The notes beneath the pieces were generated by a model. It worked only from the letters and a program-made list of their open reading frames with translations. It searched no databases and had not been told where the DNA came from. The translations under genes and the position numbers were made by a program. 64,000 nucleotides of DNA from Fulvimarina sp039652615 (lineage in GTDB: Bacteria; Pseudomonadota; Alphaproteobacteria; Rhizobiales; Rhizobiaceae): positions 1 to 64,000 of the forward strand of contig NZ_JBDJAC010000005.1 of NCBI RefSeq assembly GCF_039652615.1, in the 5' to 3' direction. Positions 51,157-61,142 of the stretch are shown in pieces; position 1 is the stretch's first letter, and each line of letters begins with the position of its first letter.

Positions 51157-52719
51157 TCAATCGAAGGAGACTGCCGCCTCGATGCGGGCGTTGATGTCGT
51201 CCTCGCTCTCGATCCTGACGAGCGGATCGCGGCTCGCGGCCTGACCGGCCTCGGAGTGCAGGAAGCGAAGCGGCCATCCACCCTTTTCGGCAATCGGCTT
51301 CTTCTTCGGTTCGAGGGCGGCTGTCACGGCAGCAACAGCCCTCTTATCGGTCGCAGGCTTCACAGCAGCAGTGCTTGAAGTTGACGCGGCAGGTTCATGC
51401 TTCGGACGAAGGCTTGGCTGCGGCAACGAGACCTGGCGCATTGCTGGTGGCGCTTTCGGCGCATCTTTCGGGACGATCGCGGCGACCTCGTTCTTCAACA
51501 CGGAGCTGAAGGCGGGGCGGCCGCTCGGGGTTGGAACCGCATAGGCGAGTTCCGAACCGATCCGCTTTTCGTCCTGGGCCTGGCTCTCAAGCGCGGCGAT
51601 CATCGCAGCCGTCGCATCGGGAGAGGGAGCTGCCCGTTCCGGCGTGCTGTTCTGAACCGTCGCGGGGACCGAGCGGGCCGGAGCCCAGCGTGGCGCAGGG
51701 ATATTGCTCGGATCGAGCGAAGCGACCTGGCTTTCTTCCAGTTCGCCATTGACTGCGGCAGCAGGATCGTTGCGGCGGTCGCGGCTGGTATCAAAGCCGG
51801 CATCGAGCATTGCGACGGCTGCCGGACGCGGCGCGGAGTTGCTCGGCCGGGAGGTCGGAACGACGCTGGCGACGACCGGAGCCTGCGGCTGCGGCTGCCG
51901 CTGAGCCCGGGCAACCTGCGTCGGCACCTGGATGGCCTCGGCATTATCCTCTTCCTCGTCGGCCCCGCCACCGAAGAGCATGGAGAGAAGCGTCTTTCCG
52001 CCACCGGAAGACGAAGAGGCGTTAGCGACCTGAAGATCGCCCGCCGCGCGGCGCTGCTTGTAGGAGGCAAGCGCCTGCTGGTAGCCGGGAAGCGGCTTAC
52101 CATCGGACGGAACGTGAACAGTTCCGCCGTTCGGGAACACGGCAGCGAGCTCGCGCCGGCTCATCCTTGGCCAGTGACGGGCATTGCCCGTGTCGAAATG
52201 AACGAAGGGAGAGCCGGATTTGGGGTAAAAGCCAACGCCGCCGACCTGCATCTTGAGACCGATCGCGCGAAGCGTCGAAAGCTTGACGCCGGGAATGAAG
52301 AAATCGAGAGCCCGGCCCACCATGTGCTGGCTTTTCTTGGCCTGCCCGCCACGGGTCCGGCGCAGCATGCCGTTGGTGGCTGGAGAGCGGTAGCCGCTGA
52401 CAACGTTGATGTAATCGCGCGCACCGGCCTGCCGGTAAGCCTCCCAGATCAGGTCCAGCAGCTGCGGGTCCATCGTGGTGGCTTTGCCTTTGCGCCAGTC
52501 ACGCAGGAACCAGTTGATCTTCTTGAGCTCACCCTGATCGTAGCGGCCATTGCGCTTGTAGGCGAAGCTGCCGCGCTCCTTGGTGTGCAGATTGTAGAAT
52601 TTCAGTGTGCGCGTCTCGGCCGATGCCGTCGCAGGCCCGAACGCGGCAAAAACTGTGGCACATGCGACAAGGGCAATGGCCCAGTGGCGCAGGCGCGCGG
52701 CGGTGGTTGCAAATTTCAA
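51157..52719 (-). CDS. YcbK-like (DUF882) metallopeptidase-fold protein with long disordered tail
   Basis: 520 residues with a signal peptide (WAIALVACATVFAAFGPATASA). DUF882 is a Zn D-Ala-D-Ala carboxypeptidase/M15-type fold: the ligands are visible as QHMVGRALDFF (His, Asp) and SPFVHFDTGNARHW (His). The first 200 residues are the peptidase; the remaining 300 are rich in Ala, Pro, Ser and Gln, with two Arg-rich islands, and are unlike the family. It probably acts on peptidoglycan side chains. Upstream lie repeated TTAACC-type motifs. Confidence 0.85.
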   Translation of the reverse strand: MKFATTAARLRHWAIALVACATVFAAFGPATASAETRTLKFYNLHTKERGSFAYKRNGRYDQGELKKINWFLRDWRKGKATTMDPQLLDLIWEAYRQAGARDYINVVSGYRSPATNGMLRRTRGGQAKKSQHMVGRALDFFIPGVKLSTLRAIGLKMQVGGVGFYPKSGSPFVHFDTGNARHWPRMSRRELAAVFPNGGTVHVPSDGKPLPGYQQALASYKQRRAAGDLQVANASSSSGGGKTLLSMLFGGGADEEEDNAEAIQVPTQVARAQRQPQPQAPVVASVVPTSRPSNSAPRPAAVAMLDAGFDTSRDRRNDPAAAVNGELEESQVASLDPSNIPAPRWAPARSVPATVQNSTPERAAPSPDATAAMIAALESQAQDEKRIGSELAYAVPTPSGRPAFSSVLKNEVAAIVPKDAPKAPPAMRQVSLPQPSLRPKHEPAASTSSTAAVKPATDKRAVAAVTAALEPKKKPIAEKGGWPLRFLHSEAGQAASRDPLVRIESEDDINARIEAAVSFD

Positions 52720-53100
52720 AGCCCATCCCCTTCCGATCGAGCGTTCCGGTGCCTCGTATCCCCCAAGACACCGTTACGTCAGCGGATTGCCGCTATCATT
52801 GACGCCACAGTTCGCTGTGAACTGCGGCATAAGAATGACACCTTGGCCGCATTTTTCGACTTTATTGGAGAAGAGTTAAGGTTGGGTAAAGGTTAAAATA
52901 TCCCCAACGGGTCCTGATCATTGCAAAACGGGTGAAGCGCGTTTGCGATCAAGATTTTTTGCATCGCAGCACAAACCGGGCCGCACATGACTCTGAGACA
53001 GCCGCCCCGAATGACCGGGCGGTTCGCCGTAAAATCGCGCCCGCAGATAGTCTAAAACCAGCAAATCTCGCGGGAAGCGGAATGACCGCAGACATGGGCC
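52720..53100. other. Spacer of about 380 bp between the YcbK-like gene and the sigma-54 regulator
   Basis: No gene. It includes GTTAAGGTTGGGTAAAGG and GTTAAAAT (about 52873-52898), which on the minus strand read TTAACC..CCTTAAC. These may be a promoter or operator of the YcbK-like gene. Confidence 0.45.
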
Positions 53101-54537
53101 TCAAGGGGCTGAGATGTCGTATTCGCGTAGCTTGCGGTAAAGCGTCGAGCGGCCGATCCCCAACCGGCGCGCGACCTCGCTCATATGCCCATTATACTGG
53201 GCGAGCGCGATCCGGATGATGTCGGCTTCGATCTCGTCGAGTTTCCTCAGCTCGCCCCGACCATCGCGCAGGAGATCGCTGGTACCGCCCTGCCAGGGCT
53301 GCGCTTCTTCGGCCAGTTCCAGCATCATCGGCCGATCGGGCGTGTTGGTACGTTCAACCGCCTGCTGCGCGTTGTTGGCAAGGAGCAACGCATCGAAATC
53401 GGCCGGCTGGAGCGTTTCCCGCTCGGCCATGACGACGGCCCGGTGCACCATGTTCTCGAGCTGGCGGATGTTTCCCGGCCAGTCGAAGCTCTCAAGAAGA
53501 TCAAGGGTTGCGGGAGAGAAACGCCGGGCGGGCGACTGGGGCTCTGTCTCGGCAAAGCGCTGGAGGAACGCGTTTGCCAGGCTGCGGATTTCTTGCCGTC
53601 GCAGGCGAAGGGGCGGAACCGTCAACTCGAAGGCGTTGAGCCTGTAATAGAGATCTTCCCGGAACCGGCCCTCTGCGACGGCGGTCACCAGTGACTGATT
53701 GGTCGCGGACAGGATGCGCACATCCACGTTGACCGGCGCATCGGCGCCGACCGGGTCGACGAGCCCTTCCTGGATCACCCGCAACAGCTTGACCTGAGCC
53801 GCCGGTGTGAGTTCGCCGACCTCATCGAGAAACAGCGTGCCGGTATCGGCCTCGCGGAATTTGCCGATATGCTCGCGGGCGGCATCGGTGAAGGCGCCCT
53901 TTACATGGCCGAACAGGATGCTCTCGACGAGATCCGACGGCAGGGCTCCGCAGTTGACCGTCACGAAGGGTTTGCCCGCGCGTGGGCCCCAGTTCTGTAT
54001 GGCCCGGGCGATCCATTCCTTACCGACGCCGGTTTCGCCACCAATCAGCACAGGGATGGTGGACCGCGCCGCCTTGGCCGCGCTTAAAACCACCGAAGCC
54101 ATGGGTTCGGGCATCGTTGCCTGCTGCAGGGTGGCGGGAACGCGCATGGGGTTCGAGCGCGTATCAAGCATGCGCAAGGCGCTGGTGAGCGCGGAGCGAA
54201 GGCGATCGGGCGAAACCGGTTTGACCACGAAGTCGAACGCACCGGAGCGCATCGCCGCAACGACCGTTTCGACCGAATCCTTGGCAGTCTGCACGACAAC
54301 GGGGATCTCGATGCGGCGCTTGCGCATCTCCGCCATCACCTCGAGGCCGCTCTTGTCGGGCATCAGAAGATCGAGCACGACGACCGCGACGTCGCGCGCC
54401 TTCTGACTGGTGAGAATATCGAGCGCCGCCCGCCCGCCGTCGCAATGGATCGGCTGAAGGCCGATGCGCGAGATCTGGGCATCGAGTAGCCGCCGCTGGA
54501 TCGGATCGTCGTCGACCACCAAGACTTGTCGTGCCAT
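53101..54537 (-). CDS. Sigma-54-interaction-type response regulator (NtrC family)
   Basis: 478 residues from the ATG at 54537. Receiver with acceptor Asp56 (VVVLDLLMPDKSG). AAA+ domain with Walker A GGETGVGKE (166-174) and Walker B GTLFLDEVGEL. The sigma-54-contacting loop reads GAFTDA (214-219) where GAFTGA is canonical, so Gly is replaced by Asp218. C-terminal Fis-type helix-turn-helix: ALAQYNGHMSEVARRLGIGRSTLYRKL. Its partner kinase is not here. Divergent from the M3 peptidase gene. Confidence 0.9.
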   Translation of the reverse strand: MARQVLVVDDDPIQRRLLDAQISRIGLQPIHCDGGRAALDILTSQKARDVAVVVLDLLMPDKSGLEVMAEMRKRRIEIPVVVQTAKDSVETVVAAMRSGAFDFVVKPVSPDRLRSALTSALRMLDTRSNPMRVPATLQQATMPEPMASVVLSAAKAARSTIPVLIGGETGVGKEWIARAIQNWGPRAGKPFVTVNCGALPSDLVESILFGHVKGAFTDAAREHIGKFREADTGTLFLDEVGELTPAAQVKLLRVIQEGLVDPVGADAPVNVDVRILSATNQSLVTAVAEGRFREDLYYRLNAFELTVPPLRLRRQEIRSLANAFLQRFAETEPQSPARRFSPATLDLLESFDWPGNIRQLENMVHRAVVMAERETLQPADFDALLLANNAQQAVERTNTPDRPMMLELAEEAQPWQGGTSDLLRDGRGELRKLDEIEADIIRIALAQYNGHMSEVARRLGIGRSTLYRKLREYDISAP

Positions 54538-54770
54538 TGTCCGTACCCTTGTTGACTTGTCCCCTTCTGGTGCGGGGTTGACCCAAACTGGCACGCGGGC
54601 CCTGAAGGCCATCTCAAGAAACGCGGCAAACGATGACTGAGGAGATTCGCTCAAATTGAAGGAAATTCGGAACTAGCGAAAACCGTCCGAGCGTTTATCT
54701 AGAGGACATGCGAGCGTATGGCCTTAGGGCTTTTCGCCGAACTCTCATATGAAACGATCAGGCTCTGCCC

Positions 54771-56600
54771 ATGACGAACCGCTTCTCCATGTCCGTTAGC
54801 TCCGCCGCCGAAAGGGTATCCGTCGGGACCTCGGATCTTCCCGAATGGAGCCTCGACGATCTCTATCCCGCGATGGATTCACCCGAGCTGCAGAGCGATC
54901 TCAACCGGGCCCGGCAGGATGCGGCGCTGTTCAAGGAGAACTGGAAAGGCAAACTCGAGGGCCTGGCAAAAAACGACCCGGCCTCGCTCGCGCAATCGGT
55001 TCGCGACTATGAGAAGCTCGAGGAACTGCTCGGACGGATCATCTCCTATGCCGGCCTGATCTATGCGGGCGACACGTCCGATCCGGTCCGCGCGAAGTTC
55101 TACGGCGATATCCAGGGCGCCGTCACCGATATCTCGACTCACCTTCTCTTCTATACGCTCGAACTCAACCGTATCGAGGATGCGGTGATGGACGGCGCCA
55201 TGGACGCTGAGCCGCATCTCGCCCATTATCGGCCCTGGCTCGTCGACCTCAGGAAGGACAAACCGTTCCAGCTCGAGGACCGTGTCGAAGAGCTTTTTCA
55301 CGAAAAGGGCATCACCGGCGCAGGCGCCTGGAACCGGCTCTTCGACGAGACGCTGACCGGCCTGCGCTTTACCGTCGATGGTGACGATCTCGCCCTCGAA
55401 TCGACGCTCAACCTTCTTCAGGACGAGGACCGCGACAAGCGCCGCAAGGCTGCGACGGAACTCGCCAATGTCTTTTCCCGCAATCTGCGCACCTTCACGC
55501 TGATCACCAACACGCTGGCCAAGGACAAGGAAATCTCCGACCGCTGGCGCGGTTTCGAGGATGTCGCCGACTCCCGCCATCTGGCGAACCGGGTCGAGCG
55601 CGAGGTCGTCGATGCGCTCAACACCGCGGTGACACAGGCCTATCCCTCGATTTCGCACCGCTATTACGCGATGAAGGCAGAGTGGCTTGGCCTCGATGCG
55701 CTCGAATTCTGGGACCGCAACGCACCGCTTCCGAACGCCAAGCGCCGCGACATTTCCTGGAACGATGCGCGCAAGACCGTGCTTTCGGCCTATTCCGGCT
55801 TCTCGCCGGACATGGCGGAGATCGCCGAGCGCTTTTTCGACAGAAGCTGGATCGACGCTTCGCTGCGTCCCGGCAAATCGCCGGGTGCCTTCGCGCACCC
55901 GACGGTGCCGAGCGTTCACCCCTATGTCCTGCTCAATTACATGGGCAAGCCGCGGGATGTGATGACGCTGGCCCATGAACTCGGCCACGGCGTCCATCAG
56001 GTGCTGGCGGGCGATCAGGGTGCGCTGATGGCCGCGACGCCGCTGACGCTCGCGGAGACGGCCTCGGTCTTCGGCGAGATGCTCACCTTCCGCTCGCTTC
56101 TCGCCCAGGCAAAGACGCCGGAAGAACGAAAGACGCTGCTCGCCTCCAAGGTCGAGGACATGATCAACACGGTGGTGCGCCAGATCGCGTTCTACCAGTT
56201 CGAGCGGGCGCTCCACGAGGAACGCCGGTCAGGTGAGCTAACGTCCGAGCGGATCGGTGAGATCTGGCTGTCGGTCCAGAGCCGGAGCCTCGGCCCGGCC
56301 GTTCGCCTTGGCGACGGCTACGAGACCTACTGGACCTATGTCCCGCATTTCATCCATTCACCCTTCTACGTCTACGCCTATGCGTTCGGCGACTGTCTCG
56401 TGAACTCGCTCTATTCGGTCTACGAAAACGCCGAGGACGGCTTTCAGGAGAAGTATTTCGCGATGCTGAAGGCGGGTGGCACGAAGCACCATTCGGAGCT
56501 TCTCGCCCCCTTTGGCCTCGACGCTTCCGACCCGGCCTTCTGGTCGCGCGGTCTGCAGATGATTTCGGGCTTCATCGACGAACTGGAAAAGATGGACTGA
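54771..56600 (+). CDS. M3-family oligoendopeptidase (PepF-like)
   Basis: 609 residues. Zinc motif AHELGHGVHQ (HExxH) near residue 402, with the third ligand Glu about 25 residues on in LAETASVFGEM. The N-terminal and C-terminal alpha-helical lobes match the PepF/oligoendopeptidase F branch of M3. It hydrolyses short peptides in the cytoplasm. Starts at the ATG at 54771. Confidence 0.94.
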   Translation: MTNRFSMSVSSAAERVSVGTSDLPEWSLDDLYPAMDSPELQSDLNRARQDAALFKENWKGKLEGLAKNDPASLAQSVRDYEKLEELLGRIISYAGLIYAGDTSDPVRAKFYGDIQGAVTDISTHLLFYTLELNRIEDAVMDGAMDAEPHLAHYRPWLVDLRKDKPFQLEDRVEELFHEKGITGAGAWNRLFDETLTGLRFTVDGDDLALESTLNLLQDEDRDKRRKAATELANVFSRNLRTFTLITNTLAKDKEISDRWRGFEDVADSRHLANRVEREVVDALNTAVTQAYPSISHRYYAMKAEWLGLDALEFWDRNAPLPNAKRRDISWNDARKTVLSAYSGFSPDMAEIAERFFDRSWIDASLRPGKSPGAFAHPTVPSVHPYVLLNYMGKPRDVMTLAHELGHGVHQVLAGDQGALMAATPLTLAETASVFGEMLTFRSLLAQAKTPEERKTLLASKVEDMINTVVRQIAFYQFERALHEERRSGELTSERIGEIWLSVQSRSLGPAVRLGDGYETYWTYVPHFIHSPFYVYAYAFGDCLVNSLYSVYENAEDGFQEKYFAMLKAGGTKHHSELLAPFGLDASDPAFWSRGLQMISGFIDELEKMD

Positions 56601-56730
56601 TTTCGAGGGTCCTGCGCGCAGAGGGCGCGCGTCGCTATCACTGGATCGTGAAGGCTGCTATGGGCCGGAGCGGGCGTCCGTCATGGGCGCTCGATCCGGC
56701 CCTTGCCTTTGATGACGAAGTGAAACGATC

Positions 56731-57072
56731 ATGAGCGAATTGCCCAATTGCCCGAACTGCGGCTCGGCCCTGACCTATGAAGATGGCCAGTCGCTGATCT
56801 GCCCCGAATGCGGGCATGAATGGTCGGCGGATGCGCCGGGCGGCGCGGCCAAGGCGGACGACGAGATCAAGGATGCCAATGGCGCACCGCTCGCCGACGG
56901 CGACACGGTCGTCGTCATCAAGGATCTGAAGATCAAAGGCACATCCCAGGTCGTGAAGGTCGGCACCAAGGTCAAGAATATCCGTCTTGTCGGCGGCGAT
57001 CACGACATCGATTGCAAGATAGACGGGATCGGAGCGATGAAGCTCAAGTCGGAATTTGTTCGCAAAGCCTGA
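56731..57072 (+). CDS. Zinc-ribbon PhnA-like protein (YjdM)
   Basis: 113 residues. Two CxxC pairs (CPNCGSALTYEDGQSLICPECGHEW, abbreviated by its first 20) form the zinc ribbon; the C-terminal KDLKIKGTSQVVKVGTKVKN is the PhnA domain. Despite the name, a link to phosphonate metabolism is not supported by the family. Function unknown. Confidence 0.9.
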   Translation: MSELPNCPNCGSALTYEDGQSLICPECGHEWSADAPGGAAKADDEIKDANGAPLADGDTVVVIKDLKIKGTSQVVKVGTKVKNIRLVGGDHDIDCKIDGIGAMKLKSEFVRKA

Positions 57073-57220
57073 CGTGAGCCAGTCGAAGAGCGGCGCGCAG
57101 CCATCGATTTCCGCCTCTTCACATTGACCAAGAAACCGTCTAGCGCAGCCCGTAACAGGCCGAACCCAAGAGTGTCGGCCGCCCGTCATGCCGCGAAGGC
57201 GCCGAGACAAGAGGATTATG

Positions 57221-58666
57221 ATGGCCCATCCCGACTATCCGACCCACGCCACGATTTCCGGTCCCATCGTGATGATCGGCTTCGGTTCGATCGGCAAGGG
57301 AACGCTTCCGCTCATCGAGCGCCATTTCAATTACGATCCCTCGCGTTTCATCGTCGTGGACCCCAACGATGCCGATCGCTACCTGCTCGATCAACGCGGC
57401 ATCCGCTTCGTCAATCAGGCGGTGACGAAACAGAACTATCGCGAACTGCTCACCCCGCTTTTGACGGAGGGCGAGGGACAGGGCTTCTGCGTCAACCTTT
57501 CGGTGGACACCGGCTCGCTCGACCTCATCAAGCTCTGCCGTGAGCTTGGCGTCCTCTACATCGACACGGTCGTCGAGCCCTGGCTCGGCTTCTACTTCGA
57601 CAAGACGATGTCCAATGCCGATCGCACGAATTACGCCCTGCGCGAGACCGTGCGGAAGGAAAAGATGAAGTCGCCGGGCGGCACGACGGCCGTTTCCTGC
57701 TGTGGGGCCAATCCGGGCATGGTGTCCTGGTTCGTCAAGCAGGGCCTCGTCGATGTCGCGAAAGCGGTCGGTCTCGAATTCGACGAACCCGCCGCTGACG
57801 ATCGCAATGGCTGGGCCAAGCTGATGAAGAAGGCCGGCGTGAAGGGCGTTCACATCGCCGAGCGCGACACCCAGCGCGCCTATAACCCAAAGCCGATGAA
57901 CGTGTTCTGGAACACCTGGTCCGTCGAAGGCTTCCTGTCGGAAGGCATGCAGCCGTCCGAGCTTGGTTGGGGCACCCACGAAAAGTGGAAGCCGAAGAAC
58001 GCCAAGGGGCACAAGAAGGGCTGTCAGGCTGCGATCTATCTCGAACAGCCCGGCGCGAACACCCGCGTCAGAACCTGGTGTCCGACCCCCGGCCCCCAGT
58101 ACGGCTTCCTCGTGACGCATAACGAGTCAATTTCCATCGCGGATTACTTCACCCACCGAAACAAGAAGGACGAGGTTACCTTCCGTCCAACCTGTCATTA
58201 CGCCTACCATCCCGCGAACGATGCCGTGCTCTCACTGCACGAACTGTTCGGTGCCGCTGGCAAGACGCAAAGCCAGCTGCATGTTCTCAACGAGAACGAG
58301 ATCATGGACGGCATCGACGAACTGGGCGTGCTTCTCTACGGCCACGATCGCAACGCCTACTGGTATGGCTCGCAGCTGTCGATCGAAGAAACCCGGCGAA
58401 TCGCGCCCTATCAGAATGCTACAGGACTGCAGGTCACGTCGGCCGTGATGGCGGGCATGGTCTGGGCTCTTGAGAATCCGGAATCGGGCATCGTCGAAGC
58501 CGACGAGATGGATTACAAGCGCTGCCTCCATGTGCAGACGCCTTATCTTGGTCCCGTTAATGGCTACTATACGGATTGGACGCCGCTGACCGACCGTCCA
58601 GGTCTTTTTCCTGAGGATATCGACGAAAACGACCCATGGCAGTTCCGCAATATTCTAGTCCGCTAA
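57221..58666 (+). CDS. Homospermidine synthase
   Basis: About 481 residues. NAD-binding start IVMIGFGSIGKGTLPLIERH, then CCGANPGMVSWFVKQ and WNTWSVEGFLSEGMQPSELG of the family. It makes sym-homospermidine from putrescine using NAD as a cofactor, the main long polyamine of many Hyphomicrobiales. The first ATG is at 57221 (AGAGG upstream; 57218 also possible). The partner polyamine genes are not nearby. Confidence 0.94.
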   Translation: MAHPDYPTHATISGPIVMIGFGSIGKGTLPLIERHFNYDPSRFIVVDPNDADRYLLDQRGIRFVNQAVTKQNYRELLTPLLTEGEGQGFCVNLSVDTGSLDLIKLCRELGVLYIDTVVEPWLGFYFDKTMSNADRTNYALRETVRKEKMKSPGGTTAVSCCGANPGMVSWFVKQGLVDVAKAVGLEFDEPAADDRNGWAKLMKKAGVKGVHIAERDTQRAYNPKPMNVFWNTWSVEGFLSEGMQPSELGWGTHEKWKPKNAKGHKKGCQAAIYLEQPGANTRVRTWCPTPGPQYGFLVTHNESISIADYFTHRNKKDEVTFRPTCHYAYHPANDAVLSLHELFGAAGKTQSQLHVLNENEIMDGIDELGVLLYGHDRNAYWYGSQLSIEETRRIAPYQNATGLQVTSAVMAGMVWALENPESGIVEADEMDYKRCLHVQTPYLGPVNGYYTDWTPLTDRPGLFPEDIDENDPWQFRNILVR

Positions 58667-58768
58667 GAATTACATGTTATAACAAGCGTTCCAAAGTAAT
58701 GAACCTGGCCGGCGTTCGACATTTACGACAGCGGACCGGCTCATGCGGGTCTGCTGGAGTGGGAGCGA

Positions 58769-59203
58769 ATGGCTGATCTGAACGAACGCAGGAAAGCGGT
58801 CGAAGACGTGATGCGCGCTGTGATGACCGGTGAGATCGGCTCGATCGCAAAGCGCTTTTATCCGGGAGCCGTCTTTCTCCAACGCAGCAATGCGGGTGTC
58901 ATCGACGCCCCGTGGTTCGAGCGAATGGAAGGTGAATTCCATCTCGCGGGCGAAGAGGAGACGAGCGCGTTTCTGCAAGAGCTGATGAAGCGCGCCAGCT
59001 ACATGTCCTACGAGATGCGGGGCCTGATCTGCGAAGGCGACGAAGCCGCGAGCCGTTGCGACTGGTCGCGCCGCGACGAAAGCACGCAGACCATCGTGAC
59101 CGGCACAACCATGTACTGGGTCGGCTTTGCCGGTGACGATCGCATCAAGTCGCTGGAGACCTTGAGCTCGATCCATTCGGTTCTGCCGAGACGCAAGGGA
59201 TAA
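58769..59203 (+). CDS. NTF2/SnoaL-like small protein
   Basis: 144 residues that fit an NTF2-like cone fold: ERRKAVEDVMRAVMTGEIGS, FYPGAVFLQR, then CDWSRRDESTQTIVTGTTMYWV. No catalytic residues are obvious. It lies between homospermidine synthase and omp10. Family assignment is moderate and function is unknown. Confidence 0.7.
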   Translation: MADLNERRKAVEDVMRAVMTGEIGSIAKRFYPGAVFLQRSNAGVIDAPWFERMEGEFHLAGEEETSAFLQELMKRASYMSYEMRGLICEGDEAASRCDWSRRDESTQTIVTGTTMYWVGFAGDDRIKSLETLSSIHSVLPRRKG

Positions 59204-59394
59204 GAACGCTGCGCGGATACACTCGTGCGGCGTTCGACGCTGATTGACCGCCCTCATCCGTCGATCATTAACCACGATTGCGCGGCGCCCGCATTTCCGC
59301 TTCACGCGATTGAAAAGAATTGCTTAAGATTGTCTCCAATTGCGGATCTGCGTTTCGCGCGCACCGCCCAATGGACATCAGGAGTTCAAACTTC

Positions 59395-59760
59395 ATGCGT
59401 CGTATCGCGCTTGCCGCCGCACTTCTCTCGACTGCTTTCGTATCGGCCTGCCAGCTCGGCGGAACCGAAACCCTGCCGCCGCAGGCACCGCAGGGCATAG
59501 ACGGTCGCTGGAACTCCGTCGGCGGTCCGGTGAACTACACGGCAAGCTTCAACGCAGGCCGCTTTACGTCCACCGAGCAGGGCACCGGCGCCGTTCTCGC
59601 ACAGGGCACCTATTCCGATCTCGGTCCCGGCCAGATCAGCATCGTCTATTCGCCGACGACCCGCGACGTCCAGGTTGCCGCAAACTGCAACCAGACCGCC
59701 CCGAACACGCTCTCCTGCGCGACCTCGACCGGAAACCGATTCGAGCTTCAGCGCGCCTGA
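59395..59760 (+). CDS. omp10: Outer-membrane lipoprotein Omp10
   Basis: 121 residues from the ATG at 59395 (MRRIALAAALLSTAFVSAC). Lipobox VSAC gives a lipidated Cys; the mature domain (GIDGRWNSVGGPVNYTASFN to ANCNQTAPNTLSCATSTGNRF) is the small beta-barrel-like fold of Brucella Omp10, a surface antigen. In Brucella it also precedes hemH. An upstream frame start at 59320 is not used. The terminator is strong. Confidence 0.9.
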   Translation: MRRIALAAALLSTAFVSACQLGGTETLPPQAPQGIDGRWNSVGGPVNYTASFNAGRFTSTEQGTGAVLAQGTYSDLGPGQISIVYSPTTRDVQVAANCNQTAPNTLSCATSTGNRFELQRA

Positions 59761-59785
59761 TCGAGCCAGCACCGAAGAGGCTGGG

Positions 59786-59822
59786 AGGCACGCTCGGGTT
59801 TCGTCCCGGCGTGCCTTTCTTC
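59786..59822 (+). terminator. Intrinsic terminator of omp10
   Basis: AGGCACGC-T-CGGG / CCCG-G-CGTGCCT stem with a TTTCGT loop, followed by TTCTTCTTTT, about 26 bases after the stop. Confidence 0.9.
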
Positions 59823-60040
59823 TTTTGAACGGCTTTGAAGGCTGATAGAGGCCGACCGGAAACGCCCTGTACGGACTTTTCACCCATTTGCGCGCCTTCG
59901 CCACGTTTCATCGCGTTGCGAATTGATTATATCGGACTGGCTTACTGCTCTGGCTCCCAATCAGAGCTTACGAATCCTGATGCAATCCGCGCAGGATATC
60001 GCCAAGCCTCTTTCGACCGGCATATGCAAAGGCTGATCTG

Positions 60041-61102
60041 ATGAACGCGTTGACGAAAACCATGGCCGACCGGGCCATCGGCCCCCTCCCCGCAGACCAT
60101 CCCGTGGTCCGCTCGCCAAAGGTGGGAGTGCTGCTCGTCAATCTCGGAACGCCGGACGGCACGGATTTCAAGCCGATGCGCCGGTATCTCAAGGAGTTCC
60201 TGAGCGACAGCCGCGTCATCGAGTGGCCGAAAATCGCCTGGTATCCGATTCTCTACGGGATCGTTCTGAACACGCGGCCGAAGAAATCCGGTGCGGCTTA
60301 TGCCGAGATCTGGAACAACGAGCTGAACGAGTCGCCGCTTCGCACCTTCACGCGCTCCCAGGGCGAAAAGCTGAAGGAGCGCATGGCGATGCATCAGAAC
60401 GTCGTTGTGGACTGGGCGATGCGCTACGGTCAGCCCTCGATTGCCGAGCGGACCGACGCGTTGATGGAACAGGGCTGCGAGCGCATTCTGGTCTTCCCGC
60501 TCTATCCCCAATACTCGGCCTCGACCACGGCCACGGTGAACGACAAGTTCTTCGAGCACATGATGGCGCAGCGCTGGATGCCGGCGGTTCGTACGGTGCC
60601 GGCCTATCACGACGAGCCGGTCTATATCGACGCGCTCGCCAAATCGATCGAGAGCCATCTCGCCACGCTCGACTTCACGCCCGAGCGCGTGATCGCCTCC
60701 TATCACGGCATTCCGCAAAGCTATTTCAGGAAGGGCGATCCCTATCATTGCCATTGCCAGAAGACGTCACGTCTTCTCGAAGCGCGTCTTGGCTGGGAGC
60801 CCGGACGGCTGATGACCTGCTTCCAGTCGCGTTTCGGGCCGGAAGAGTGGCTGCAGCCCTACACCGACAAGACGGTGGAAGCCCTGCCCAAGGAAGGCAT
60901 CAAGAATATCGCCGTTTTCAACCCCGGCTTCGTATCGGATTGCCTGGAAACACTAGAAGAGATCGCCGGCGAGGCGGGAGAAATCTTCCACGAGGCCGGT
61001 GGCGAGAACTTCACGCATATCCCCTGCCTCAACGATTCCGAGCCGGGCATGGATGTGATCGAATCTCTCGTCCGCCGGGAACTCAAAGGCTGGGTGGAGT
61101 AA
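60041..61102 (+). CDS. hemH: Ferrochelatase
   Basis: 353 residues. VGVLLVNLGTPDGTDFKPMRRYL, the catalytic His in IASYHGIPQSYFRKGDPYHC, and the C-terminal FNPGFVSDCLETLEEI block with its conserved Glu are all intact. Inserts iron into protoporphyrin IX, the last step of heme synthesis. It follows omp10 after about 280 bases and a terminator, so it probably has its own promoter. Confidence 0.96.
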   Translation: MNALTKTMADRAIGPLPADHPVVRSPKVGVLLVNLGTPDGTDFKPMRRYLKEFLSDSRVIEWPKIAWYPILYGIVLNTRPKKSGAAYAEIWNNELNESPLRTFTRSQGEKLKERMAMHQNVVVDWAMRYGQPSIAERTDALMEQGCERILVFPLYPQYSASTTATVNDKFFEHMMAQRWMPAVRTVPAYHDEPVYIDALAKSIESHLATLDFTPERVIASYHGIPQSYFRKGDPYHCHCQKTSRLLEARLGWEPGRLMTCFQSRFGPEEWLQPYTDKTVEALPKEGIKNIAVFNPGFVSDCLETLEEIAGEAGEIFHEAGGENFTHIPCLNDSEPGMDVIESLVRRELKGWVE

Positions 61103-61142
61103 TCGCCGCCAGAGGCAGCTGGTACGGTTGTCCCGCTCTTCC

